DNA from: Sternotherus odoratus
Taxonomy: Eukaryota > Chordata > Testudines > Kinosternidae
Assembly: GCA_032164245.1 (NCBI GenBank)
Contig: JAVMKO010000003.1
Location: 137,505,259 to 137,569,258 of the forward strand
Direction of reading: 5' to 3'
DNA: 64,000 nt
A program made the translations under genes and the position numbers. Of this stretch, positions 35,801-41,053 are shown piece by piece; position 1 is the first letter of the stretch; each line of letters opens with the position of its first letter. The notes under the pieces are model-generated. The model did not search any database. It was not told the DNA's origin and was given only the letters and a program-made list of their open reading frames with translations.

Positions 35801-38160
35801 AAAACTAATGGATTCCTTGCTGACATTTGCTGCCAAAGATGGAAATCTAAACAATGTAGCATTGATCCACTGCCTAAAATCAGAGCAGCATTAAAAGCAT
35901 GCTGTCCCCCTGCCTTCACTCATTTTAAAGAAAAAGAACACTCCAAAGTAATTTCAATGTATTGCTGCAGAGATTGCACAATTTTACATCTAGTGTATAC
36001 ATCCTTAACCATGGCTTCACAGAACAATTGCCAAAACCAGCTGAGAACACCTCTATTCAATTGCAGAGTTTATTTATATTTAACCATAAAATAATTTCAC
36101 CAACTAAGAAATCTAAGCCAGACTCAGTACCTTGGCTCAGGGGACAGTGGCTGCAGTCTGCCATCGGACAGCTGAATCTGCTATGACAGGGGGGAAAAGA
36201 AAATTATTTTTCAAGCAATAGCAACTTCAGGAGTCTTCACAGCTTTATTATCATTATTACATTGTGTCAATGCAGTGATGGTAAAGGCTCTGAGAACTGG
36301 CAGCCCTGGAGAAGGCCATGCTACATTTATCCATAAAATGGGTATACCCCTGAGCAATGTCAGTGCAAGTTGCCCTACACCTACCTGCTAACATGCTCCT
36401 TAGCCCTGGTTATGTGACAGCACAATGGACGGGCCTGCGTCCTTGGTATTTCTGGGGAGCTACCAGGAAGGCAGCAAATTAATGACAAATGTGGTAACAT
36501 TTTTTGAGCTTGTGATATCTGTCTAGCAGGAACTTGACTGACACTGCCAAACTCATTTGACACTGGCCAGTGAATAGCCACCTGCTGGTAATAACTCAGC
36601 CCACAGCAAATCAGTGACTTAGAAGTGAAAGACCCATTTCTAGCCCCTTGAAGCAACTCAGTTATGCCTAACCCTGCAGTTATTTCATTTGTGTGTAGTA
36701 CATTCATTATTCAAAACAGGCCTATATGAATGGAAATCTTAATCATTACATACCTGAGGCCAAACAGCACTAGGAGACTCTTGCTGGGACCCTTTGTTAT
36801 TTAGATGGATACCCGATGGTGCTAAAACAGTTCGATGAGGGCCAGCGTTACCTACAGAATTAATTTCCTGCCGTGCAGTATCCTCTATTGCCTCTGCCAC
36901 ACTCAGGCCAACCTGGGAGTTCATCAGAGCTTGAGACCTATTGTCATTCTGGTATTGCTTTTGCTGATCAGTGTCTTCTTGTTGCTGCTGTTGTTGCAAT
37001 AAACTTTGTGGATACAAATGCCTATACTGCTGCTGTGGATCCTGATAGAAATACTGAGGCATTGTCCCCAACTGTATAAGTTGTACAGGATGAGCTTGGT
37101 CCTGGGAGTACTGGTGCGTTTCATGCACAGTTTTGGGGTCAGAATCCCTATGATAGGCAGGAAGATGCAGCTGCATCTGTTGCTGCTGCTGTAACTGTAA
37201 CTGCTGCATAACTGGTTGTGTTTGATAATACTGAGCTATTTGCATTGGACACTGCCTCTGCTGTTGCTGCCGACTTTGTTGCTGTTGCTGCTGCTGTTGG
37301 ATCTCTTGTATTGAGAGCCGCTGCTGTCCTTGCTGTGGCTGTTGCTGCATATAATATTGAGTCTGCTGCAACTGTTGTATCTGTTGTGGTAACAGCTGCT
37401 GAGACTGCATTTGCTGCACATGTGGTTGTCCTTGTTGCATTGCAGAATGCATTTGTAGCTGAGATAAGTGTTGCTGGTAATCATAATACAACTGTTGTTG
37501 GTGCTGCATGACTTGCATTTGCTGCTTTTGCTGAGTGCTTGCAAAATTCTGGTGTACTTGCTGTGGCCCTTGCTGATATCTTTGCGCAGTGGAAGTTACA
37601 GATTGTTGCTCAACAGCAGGCTTCTGAGACAGCAGCTGCCTAAGTGCACTATCACTGGCATTATCCATCACTGTAGATGGAGCATGCAAGACCTGAGCCA
37701 TATTGTTGACTTGAATTCTTAAATTTTGGTTAGCAAATACTTGTGTAAAGGAGTCCAATTTATGTAAAACTCCACTAGTAAGTTTTTGGGACCGAAGTTC
37801 ATTGGCTTGAGCATAGGAATATTGGTATCCATCAGCATTTTCACTCTGCCCTAATGGGCTCCACATGGCATTCTGATTGTTCCTTACTGGGACATGGTTT
37901 CCTGATCCACTATGTGTCCAACTTGTTTGTCTGGAGGAATCCGCTGACCCAATGTTTTTTGAACCTACATTCAAAGCTATACTGTCTCTTGAATCCTGGG
38001 AGAATTGAGGAGAGAGGGGAGAAGCCTGAGAAGCATCCATGCCTGATGTTTCATAGCTGTGATTTAAAGGGGGGAGAGAGTTCATTTGGTGTGGTTGGTA
38101 ATACAAATTCTCATTGCTGTTGGCAGTGTGGTTTGGTTTATACAACTGCTGGTCCCCCAT
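7757..38160 (-). CDS. TRERF1: TRERF1, complete coding region in 14 exons (gene-level entry)
   Basis: This is transcriptional-regulating factor 1 (TReP-132), a nuclear co-regulator. The mammalian protein acts on steroidogenic promoters such as CYP11A1 with NR5A1 and CBP/p300, and its ELM2-SANT module recruits HDAC1/2 in a MiDAC-like complex. I placed exons by frame continuity, GT/AG junctions and similarity to the mammalian protein. Their lengths sum to 3546 nt, giving 1181 residues and a stop, close to the roughly 1200 residues of human TRERF1. Order by residue: Q-rich region (about 190-420), C2H2 finger 1 (C504, C507, H520, H524), proline/serine-rich region (about 536-740), ELM2 (from about 766), SANT (about 874-920), acidic linker (about 940-965), finger 2 (C998, C1003, H1016, H1020; C-x4-C) and finger 3 (C1070, C1073, H1086, H1090), then an acidic C-terminus. 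No frame damage is seen. Confidence 0.95.
8318..8515 (+). repeat. MIR/CORE-type SINE fragment with a small palindromic insertion
   Basis: The sequence around CCCCACTTTACAGATGTGAAAACTAAGGCAGAGAG and CTCACAGTCACACAGGAAG is the conserved core and 3' part of MIR-type SINEs, lying in the intron before the last TRERF1 exon. It is interrupted at 8428-8478 by a 51-bp palindrome. Confidence 0.75.
8428..8478. mobile_element. 51-bp palindromic insertion (mini-MITE) inside the MIR copy
   Basis: The arms GGTGGGATTCACA and TGTGAATCCCACC are perfect inverse complements around a second palindrome, TATTTAGGCACCTAAATA. The direct repeat CTAAG flanks it (8423-8427 and 8479-8483), as expected for a target-site duplication. 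Joining the flanks restores normal MIR sequence. Confidence 0.6.
9501..9709 (-). CDS. TRERF1: TRERF1 coding exon 13, rest of finger 2 and start of finger 3
   Basis: The exon has 209 nt (TCTTAG|GTGTTC to GGCAA|GTAAGG). It encodes [20 protein letters not shown] (H1016 and H1020), then a serine/threonine-rich spacer with [20 protein letters not shown], and IFPCKECGK, which provides C1070 and C1073 of the third finger. Confidence 0.94.
9952..10080 (+). repeat. MIR-type SINE 3' fragment
   Basis: It shows TCTCAAAGTACTTTACAAATG and TTTTACAGATGGGAAATCTAAGAGACAGAGAGG followed by TGACTTGCCCAG, the typical MIR 3' half. It lies in TRERF1 intron sequence just below exon 12. Confidence 0.75.
10127..10327 (-). 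CDS. TRERF1: TRERF1 coding exon 12, acidic linker and start of finger 2
   Basis: The exon has 201 nt, phase 0. It starts [20 protein letters not shown] (acidic run), continues with [20 protein letters not shown] and ends [11 protein letters not shown] at GGTGCT|GTAGGT, supplying C998 and C1003 of finger 2. A MIR-type SINE lies about 40-50 bp downstream of the donor (9952-10080). Confidence 0.93.
11026..11139 (-). CDS. TRERF1: TRERF1 coding exon 11, second half of the SANT domain
   Basis: The exon has 114 nt, phase 0 (CTATAG|GTTAAG to TGCCTG|GTGAGC). It encodes [20 protein letters not shown] then [28 protein letters not shown] is the third SANT helix, the part expected to contact HDAC/histone partners. 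Confidence 0.94.
11378..11475. repeat. Possible DNA-element fragment
   Basis: The stretch AGAGCCGTGCAAATCAGTAT ... GGATACAGATTTTGTATCTG ... TGCAGGGCTGTGGA has a central inverted repeat. It resembles a short element often seen in turtle introns. The termini are unclear, and the GC-rich 11490-11700 segment next to it may belong to the same insertion. Confidence 0.3.
11893..11981 (-). CDS. TRERF1: TRERF1 coding exon 10, first half of the SANT domain
   Basis: The exon has 89 nt (TTTTAG|GGTCTG to AAAATG|GTAAGG). It encodes [20 protein letters not shown] then [10 protein letters not shown], the first two helices of a SANT domain with its conserved W and aromatic spacing. Confidence 0.94.
12060..12270 (+). 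repeat. MIR/CORE-type SINE copy
   Basis: A tRNA-like 5' portion (TTAGGGCAGGGGACTGGGAG) is followed by core sequence and a 3' part with AAAATGGGGACAGTACTTAA. This is the standard layout of MIR-related SINEs. The copy is old, with many substitutions. Confidence 0.65.
12370..12850 (-). repeat. Old CR1 LINE 3' fragment
   Basis: Plus-strand motifs CTCTTCTGGATCAGACCAAT and ATTCTGTCTGCAAGTAGACA correspond to the reverse complement of the CR1 3' UTR. The younger copy at 21268-21627 shows the same motifs more clearly. No coding part can be recovered. Confidence 0.6.
12851..16189. other. TRERF1 intron sequence without recognised features
   Basis: This is about 3.3 kb within the intron between exons 10 and 9. 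The sequence is AT-rich. Open frames of 60-90 codons on either strand (for example 14741-15016 plus) have no family resemblance and no splice context. I see nothing that I can support. Confidence 0.5.
16190..16400 (+). repeat. MIR/L2-like repeat remnant
   Basis: ACCTCATAAACATCCTTACA, TATAAAGAGGCTAAGGGACG and CCAAGTTACACAGCAAGCTA follow the order of the MIR/L2 3' region. It is strongly diverged. Confidence 0.5.
16897..16972 (-). CDS. TRERF1: TRERF1 coding exon 9 (ELM2-SANT linker)
   Basis: The exon has 76 nt (TTTGTAG|GTTGCC to TATGCTG|GTAAGT). It encodes [20 protein letters not shown] then NYHYA and the first base of the next codon. The sequence joins ELM2 to the SANT domain and is highly conserved in the family. 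Confidence 0.94.
17230..18690 (-). mobile_element. DIRS-type retroelement, internally deleted copy
   Basis: Read on the minus strand, the copy starts near 18690 with a terminal region containing TTGCTCATGTCGATTCCATT. At about 18290-18000 it has a gag-like cysteine cluster ([20 protein letters not shown]). At about 17870-17620 comes pol linker sequence ([20 protein letters not shown], then [18 protein letters not shown]), of the kind that lies between RNase H and the tyrosine recombinase in DIRS elements. Reverse transcriptase and RNase H are missing, so the copy has a large internal deletion. Further remnants run to about 17230 ([14 protein letters not shown]). Stops and frameshifts show it is dead. 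Family assignment rests on motif order and my recognition of turtle DIRS sequences. Confidence 0.65.
18690..20650 (+). mobile_element. DIRS-type retroelement with tyrosine-recombinase remnant
   Basis: A terminal region (18692-18745) is matched in inverse complement at about 20473-20515. A gag-like segment at 19012-19233 shows [20 protein letters not shown] and [20 protein letters not shown]. From 19450 to 20430 lies a broken tyrosine-recombinase frame: [40 protein letters not shown], then the H-x-x-R box in [13 protein letters not shown] (about 19893-19931) and, beyond an inserted hAT-like element, [20 protein letters not shown] carrying a tyrosine codon at 20360-20362. The frame has an in-frame TGA before the insertion and several other stops. 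The RT/RNase H part between gag and recombinase is absent. Confidence 0.7.
19996..20341. mobile_element. hAT-like non-autonomous element inserted in the DIRS recombinase
   Basis: The 8-bp duplication CATACCTT flanks it (19988-19995 and 20342-20349). The left end is CATAGGCATGGACCTATGGG; the right end, as reverse complement, is CACAGGTGCTGACTTTCTAA. The interior is GC-rich with C and G homopolymer runs and a hairpin (TGGGTGCTAAGCACCCA). The same family occurs at 32056-32401. The 8-bp duplication points to the hAT superfamily. Confidence 0.8.
20897..21000 (-). CDS. TRERF1: TRERF1 coding exon 8, second half of the ELM2 domain
   Basis: The exon has 104 nt (CTGACAG|TGGAAG to TATTATG|GTAAGA). It encodes [20 protein letters not shown] then [15 protein letters not shown]. 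The PGGGTN-x(3-4)-ALH pattern is the hallmark end of ELM2 in the TRERF1/ZNF541/MIDEAS group. Confidence 0.94.
21268..21627 (-). mobile_element. CR1 LINE, 3' fragment next to TRERF1 exon 7
   Basis: On the minus strand the segment begins within the C-terminal end of CR1 ORF2 ([20 protein letters not shown], then [20 protein letters not shown] and a stop). It continues with a 3' UTR whose plus-strand form contains GCCGTACTGGGTCAGACCAA and CATCTAGCCCAGTATCCTGT. It is relatively well preserved, so fairly young. It ends about 45 bp from the ELM2 exon's splice donor. Confidence 0.88.
21674..21813 (-). CDS. TRERF1: TRERF1 coding exon 7, first half of the ELM2 domain
   Basis: The exon has 140 nt and encodes [20 protein letters not shown], then [20 protein letters not shown], the N-terminal half of ELM2, the module that with SANT binds class I HDACs. 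The acceptor is TTTATAG|ACAGATC; a second AG four bases downstream would break the frame. The donor AGAG|GTACTG lies only about 45 bp from a CR1 insertion. Confidence 0.92.
21900..22939. other. Intron sequence, possibly an old LTR-type repeat
   Basis: This is about 1 kb of moderately GC-balanced sequence with no coding frame. Parts such as ATATGTTTATTATCAAAGAA preceded by CCCAAAGGAATAGTACACAC have the look of a dispersed repeat. I can define neither boundaries nor family. Confidence 0.3.
23155..23313. repeat. Tandem repeat, 35-37 bp unit, about 4.3 copies
   Basis: Units are recognisable by AAACCC at 23163, 23200, 23235, 23270 and 23305, giving spacings of 37, 35, 35 and 35. Each unit carries CACCTCACTTACCCTCCGAC. 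The near identity of the units indicates recent expansion. Confidence 0.85.
23330..23470. repeat. Degenerate tandem repeat, about 50-55 bp unit, about 2.5 copies
   Basis: Repeated elements are GGTTCCGTTGGAGGGGGGAG and AGAGCTGA(G/A)GGATTCC. It lies directly after the 35-bp array in the same host repeat. Confidence 0.7.
23737..23800. repeat. (GA)n microsatellite
   Basis: There are about 32 perfect GA dinucleotides, immediately left of the right arm of the inverted repeat. Confidence 0.95.
23890..24505 (+). mobile_element. Penelope-like retroelement 3' end with GIY-YIG endonuclease segment
   Basis: About 90 codons from 23891 to 24161 read [53 protein letters not shown] and [18 protein letters not shown], ending in TAA. 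The paired VIY/YIG strands, the arginine in LRKRI and the glutamate in VGEHF are the catalytic landmarks of GIY-YIG nucleases. The linker style is that of the endonuclease domain at the C-terminus of Penelope-like elements (Neptune-like). The frame is open over this part; reverse transcriptase is absent, so the copy is 5' truncated. The 3' region (to about 24505) ends in CTGGTTAGTCTCTAAGGTGC, shared with the tails at about 30000-30150 and 47460-47573, and contains a hammerhead-like fold at 24418-24455. Confidence 0.8.
24418..24455 (+). ncRNA. Hammerhead-ribozyme-like motif in the Penelope-like tail (probably inactive)
   Basis: CTGATGA (24418-24424) is followed by a perfect stem GTGGGC/GCCCAC with a TATA loop (24426-24441). 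Then comes AAAA where the hammerhead has GAAA (24442-24445), a two-base-pair stem GC/GC around TTAT, and UG at the cleavage position. Penelope-like elements are known to carry hammerhead motifs with a very short helix III. Here the G of GAAA and the cleavage-site H nucleotide are both replaced, so I infer loss of activity. Stem I is not clearly paired. Confidence 0.5.
24506..26033. other. TRERF1 intron sequence around exon 6
   Basis: Apart from exon 6 (25147-25213) I see no supported feature. A short GA-rich run occurs near 24612-24630. Confidence 0.5.
25147..25213 (-). CDS. TRERF1: TRERF1 coding exon 6 (67 nt)
   Basis: The exon encodes [20 protein letters not shown], then EP at the split codon CC|A. 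The acceptor is GTTTCAG|ATAGT and the donor GAACC|GTAAGA. The EQTVDIEP run leads directly into the ELM2 domain, as in other ELM2-SANT proteins. Confidence 0.9.
26042..26659. mobile_element. hAT-like non-autonomous element with internal minisatellite
   Basis: The termini CAGCGGTCGCCAACCAGTGG and the reverse complement of the right end, CAGTGGTCGCCAACCTTTTA, are inverted repeats. The 8-bp duplication TTCTAGAA flanks the element (26034-26041; 26660-26667). The body is very GC-rich. It contains four copies of an 89-99 bp unit, marked by AGTGTGCCCC at 26135, 26224, 26323 and 26417. Long open frames through it (for example 26110-26625) are compositional. Confidence 0.88.
26668..27840. other. TRERF1 intron sequence, nothing recognised
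   Basis: AT-rich intronic sequence between the hAT-like element and exon 5. No repeat or coding signal is visible to me. Confidence 0.5.
27841..28210 (-). CDS. TRERF1: TRERF1 coding exon 5
   Basis: The exon has 370 nt (ATTTAG|GAACTTAGC to TCTA|GTAAGT). It encodes [20 protein letters not shown], a short charged helix-like start, then a proline-rich region with [39 protein letters not shown] and [21 protein letters not shown]1 proteins share this arrangement upstream of ELM2. A further exon in the 5-kb intron before it cannot be excluded, but none is needed for the frame. Confidence 0.9.
28211..29756. other. TRERF1 intron sequence, nothing recognised
   Basis: Part of the intron between exons 5 and 4. 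It is AT-rich, without a recognisable element. Confidence 0.5.
29757..29955 (+). repeat. MIR/CORE-type SINE, near complete
   Basis: The 5' tRNA-related part contains GTGTGGTACAATGGATAGGG and CACTGGCTGGGACTCTGGGA. The core includes GCTCAGCCACTGACCTTGAG. The 3' end has TTCAACTGTAAGCTCTTTGG, the L2-like tail. This is the best-preserved SINE in the window. Confidence 0.8.
29984..30152. repeat. Large inverted repeat of two Penelope-type tails (80-bp arms)
   Basis: The left arm (29984-30062) and the right arm (30074-30152) are nearly perfect inverse complements around an 11-base spacer GTCGGATGCAA. Each arm is the Penelope-like 3' tail also seen at 24430-24490, with CTTTAAGGTGCCACAAG at the outer ends. 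The direct repeat ATTGTAATACA flanks the insertion (about 29971 and 30190). The arms retain GAAA or AAAA after a GGGTATTAGCCC stem, echoing the hammerhead-like layout. Confidence 0.85.
30200..32047. other. TRERF1 intron sequence, nothing recognised
   Basis: AT-rich intronic sequence. Repeats of AATACAAAC(A/G)C near 30190 and 30235 may reflect a local duplication of the insertion target. No coding signal. Confidence 0.45.
32056..32401. mobile_element. hAT-like non-autonomous element (same family as 19996-20341)
   Basis: The left end is CATAGACACCAACTCTGTGG; the right end, as reverse complement, is CACAGGTGCCAGCTTTTCTC. The inner hairpin TGGGTGCTCCAAGGCTGGAGCACCCA follows the left end. The flanking octamers ATTTGTTT (32048-32055) and TTTTGCTT (32402-32409) agree at six of eight positions, consistent with an aged duplication. 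Confidence 0.75.
32410..33152. other. TRERF1 intron sequence, nothing recognised
   Basis: AT-rich sequence with a short (AAAT)n run near 32635-32655. There is no other feature I can support before exon 4. Confidence 0.45.
33153..33401 (-). CDS. TRERF1: TRERF1 coding exon 4, proline/serine-rich linker
   Basis: The exon has 249 nt, in phase 0 at both ends (TGTACAG|GATGAAGG; TCTTCT|GTGAGT). It encodes [20 protein letters not shown] followed by [16 protein letters not shown] and [20 protein letters not shown]. It contains SP motifs and no recognised fold. Its place is fixed by clean splice sites and by its frame with both neighbours. Confidence 0.88.
34329..34479 (-). CDS. TRERF1: TRERF1 coding exon 3, first C2H2 zinc finger
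   Basis: The exon has 151 nt and a boundary codon AG|T. It encodes [17 protein letters not shown], then the finger with C504 and C507 and H520 and H524 ([20 protein letters not shown], then H), and ends NFKQ at CAG|GTAGCC. The [13 protein letters not shown] signature is shared by the TRERF1/ZNF541 family. Confidence 0.93.
34688..35616. mobile_element. GC-rich non-autonomous DNA element
   Basis: The left end AGGGTTGCCAGCTTTCTAAT and the reverse complement of the right end, AGGGTGACCAGGTGTCCAGT, are related inverted termini. The interior has a degenerate repetition of GGGGCTCTGGGCTGGGGTG-like units (34850-35170) and the segment TGGTCCAGTCGGCAGTGCCG. No clean target-site duplication is visible, so the superfamily is left open. 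It lies between TRERF1 exons 3 and 2. Confidence 0.65.
36131..36177 (-). CDS. TRERF1: TRERF1 coding exon 2 (47 nt; 50 nt if the alternative acceptor is used)
   Basis: This small exon encodes [15 protein letters not shown] plus the first two bases of the next codon (donor CCAAG|GTACTG). It matches the equivalent short segment of mammalian TRERF1 and is needed to restore phase between exon 1 and the first zinc-finger exon. The acceptor is a tandem TAGCAG, so splicing at 36181 instead would add one glutamine. Confidence 0.85.
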
Positions 38161-38215
38161 TTTTGGTCACCTTTATCCTGATCTTACAGGCACAAAAACC
38201 ATAAACTTGTAGACC
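36754..38215 (-). CDS. TRERF1: TRERF1 coding exon 1 (start codon at 38158-38160; 38161-38215 is 5' UTR)
   Basis: The ATG opens [20 protein letters not shown], the conserved TRERF1 N-terminus. The exon carries 469 codons ending VWPQ at donor CAG|GTATGT. It includes a conserved block around residues 130-180 ([20 protein letters not shown]) and a long glutamine-rich stretch encoded by mixed CAG/CAA codons (about 36980-37600). The upstream acceptor is proposed at 38216-38217, after a T-rich tract (AATATCTCAG|GGTC), leaving a 55-nt untranslated leader in this exon. Confidence 0.93.
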
Positions 38216-40959
38216 CTGAGATATTCCAAGTACGAAAAAAAAATTGCTAGAATTTGTTATTCAACTTGTCTGTTTACATTACAAGGACTAAATCCTTCTG
38301 GTCTGTTTGCAATTCCAATTTCAGATTGATGCTGCTTCACATCTTTGAAAAAGACCAGAACACAAATCTTAAATGCAAACAATAGATTCGCTATGCCAGG
38401 TACCTGTAAAGTGAGAGAGAAATAGTTTAAGTGCATTTTACACAACTTTTGCAGTTTCCTTTGATGTAACAACAACCTAAGGGGAAAAGGATATAATCTT
38501 ATGAACAATTGTAGCAGTTGGGCTATTCCATAGCAATTGGATTACCTCATCTCATCCCACTATTCCTTCAGTTCATCCCATTATAGTGTTTCTACCGTTC
38601 TCTAGTAAAATCACTTTGCTTTACCAATACCTCTCCTTCTCACACACACACACACATTTACCTGACCACATATAGCACTCAGGTACAGTCTTTAACCAGA
38701 GATTAAACTAAGAGGAAGACACTCATTTCTAGGGTTTCCAGCCTGCTAGTCAGAGACAACATATACATGTAGAGTAAACTTTAATTCACTAACTCCTGCA
38801 GATATCACAGATGGCTCTACTATGTCTGATAACACAACTGAAAGGAAGTGGTGGCTTGGAATCCAAGTACCAGGACTGAGTTGTAGGGATATGGGAAGAT
38901 GGGGTACAGTATAATTCAATTCTGATTCAGAATTAACATAGTGGCTCCAACTCCGTCGCACATCAGGGCTCGTTTTATTCCATATTATTTTTACAGAGAT
39001 GTGGAATGACGAAGAACAAGTCTGCTATTGGACTGAAGATACAGCATTGTATATGTCTCTGAGGAGTAATAGAAAAGGCTTGTTAAAGTGACGATAAAAT
39101 CACAAGAGTGGTTACACCAATCACCGCTGTGTACACAGTCATTTAGTCATCTTCTACATGGACTTTTAGTATTGCTAAGACAAATCAAGCTATCCATATC
39201 ATCAAGTGGTAACAGCATATATCTGTCACAAGCAAACTCTTGATGTACGTAGTAGGTATCAAAGTTCTAACTTCCATTCCGCCCTCTCCCTTTTTCAGTT
39301 GTCCATCAATTCCTTAATATTTTAGCAGACTGGTTTATCCTGAATGCTCTCATTGATCATCCTTATCTTGTGAACTGTAATTCAGTGTGAATTAACCAAT
39401 TTACAAATGTCTGTACTGTTTTGGATGCAATTTAAAAAAGAAAATACGTGTGTGTGTGTTCTTGGGATGTTTATCGTTTTGTGGACAGGAACGATCACAC
39501 TCTATACACACACAAAAATACACAATAACTTGTTGTGAAGCAGTTAGAGCTACTACTACACATAGGCATCTACACACATTATCATTACACTTCACACTTA
39601 TCTCTGCCCTCTCAACTTGTCCTTCTCCCTAACCTAACTGCTCCCCACCAAAGAGTGTTTATTAATGTCTTAAGATTTAATGCTGGGGGGGGGGGATTAT
39701 TTGAGGGCGCAGAAGTGCATGTGTTAATTAGGAACATTTTAACCATCACCAGTTCCACATAAACAGCACACATTTATTTAATGCTGCACATAAACTCTTA
39801 TGGCAGATGCAGCCCATAGAACCTTCTCCATGGTAGTAACAAAACGTATGAGGGGAAAGCTCAGCTCTTGTTGGAGAAGGCTGCGTGCCCTCACCACTAT
39901 ACAGAAAGCTTTTAATGCACTGTGTTCACACTTTTTCCATCAGCAACCAGTGGCACATAAAATTTTCAAGTTATAACAAATTATGTCTAAGAACAATCCC
40001 AAATTCAGTATTTCTTCCAAAAAAACCCCATCCTTTGGGCCAGTCTCAGAATACACCTCCCTACCAAATTTTTGTAGATGGACTTTTTTTTCTGGATACC
40101 AGTCAAGCACAAAAAGTCAGCCTGACAAGGAGAGATTTCAGCCACAGCAATGCTTCAAAGATTTCCTATTAAATTATGAAGAGAAACTAAACAAAACCTC
40201 ACAGAATATTCCAAGGGCATAAACATGGTGTATTCTTCACACTGATAAGCCATCTACTTTTAGAGAAAAACAGGAATGTATATCTCACTAACACCTAACT
40301 ATGCAACAGTGAGCAGGTGCTTCCATAACAGAGAGAGAGAACAAGAGAATGCATGGTATTTTTGCTGTATGTACAGTGAAAAACTGGATTAGGCAGCTCT
40401 CTCTGTTTATTAATAGTATTGGTTTGTGTTGCATACTGTAAGAGTTCTCATGCCTTTCTGTTAATTTTTTTGTGGTGACAAATATTCTTTTTTAGTCATT
40501 AGTTAGGAGTCATATTACTGACACAACTAACGAGTGTAGCCAAAGTGTCCGCAACAGATAATGAAGTTCTAACAGACTATTACAATTTCAAGAATATGAG
40601 CGAGTATTACAGCATGTATAATTATTCTCTGCTGCCTTGAGAAGATCAACACAATTTATTTACTACCGGTAGTGAAAACCCACATTTGAGAGGGGAGTGC
40701 CAGGGCAGCAGACATTACGGTCTACTGCATCATCACTGCAACTACCTCTATGGTCAAGAGAGGGAATTCCATCTCCCTGGAACATCCATCAGACCCCATT
40801 TGTTATGGCTGTGAGCAGGAAGTGAAGAGCTGACCCATAACATGCAAGGGTATCAGAAACATGCCAAAAACATAAAAAGATTTGTATTTAAGAAGTAAGC
40901 CTGAATGGCTCATATACATGTTCACAGACTCTCTCTCTGCAGCAGACCATACAACTTAC
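38216..40959. other. TRERF1 intron upstream of coding exon 1
   Basis: About 2.7 kb of AT-rich sequence with short CA/GT-rich runs (38641-38656, 39449-39462). I see no mobile element or exon. Confidence 0.45.
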
Positions 40960-41053
40960 CTCCAGGTTGGGAGGTGGGGCACGTGGTCCTCTTGTGGATA
41001 GTCTACAATGTTGCCACCACTGTCATGCAGACATGGATTACTTGTGTACCAAC
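40960..41053 (-). other. TRERF1: Candidate TRERF1 5' UTR exon (94 nt)
   Basis: On the minus strand a good acceptor (TTTTTCAG|GTTGGT) and a consensus donor (CTGGAG|GTAAGT) bracket 94 nt. The segment lies 2.7 kb upstream of the coding start. It contains two overlapping very short upstream frames: ATG-TCT-GCA-TGA, and ATG-ACA ending TAG after seven codons. Mammalian TRERF1 has non-coding 5' exons, so this is plausible, but there is no transcript evidence here. Confidence 0.45.

Noticed and set aside
37218..37511. Plus-strand alanine/valine-rich open frame opposite TRERF1 exon 1
   Set aside because: It is the antisense shadow of the CAG/CAA glutamine tract.
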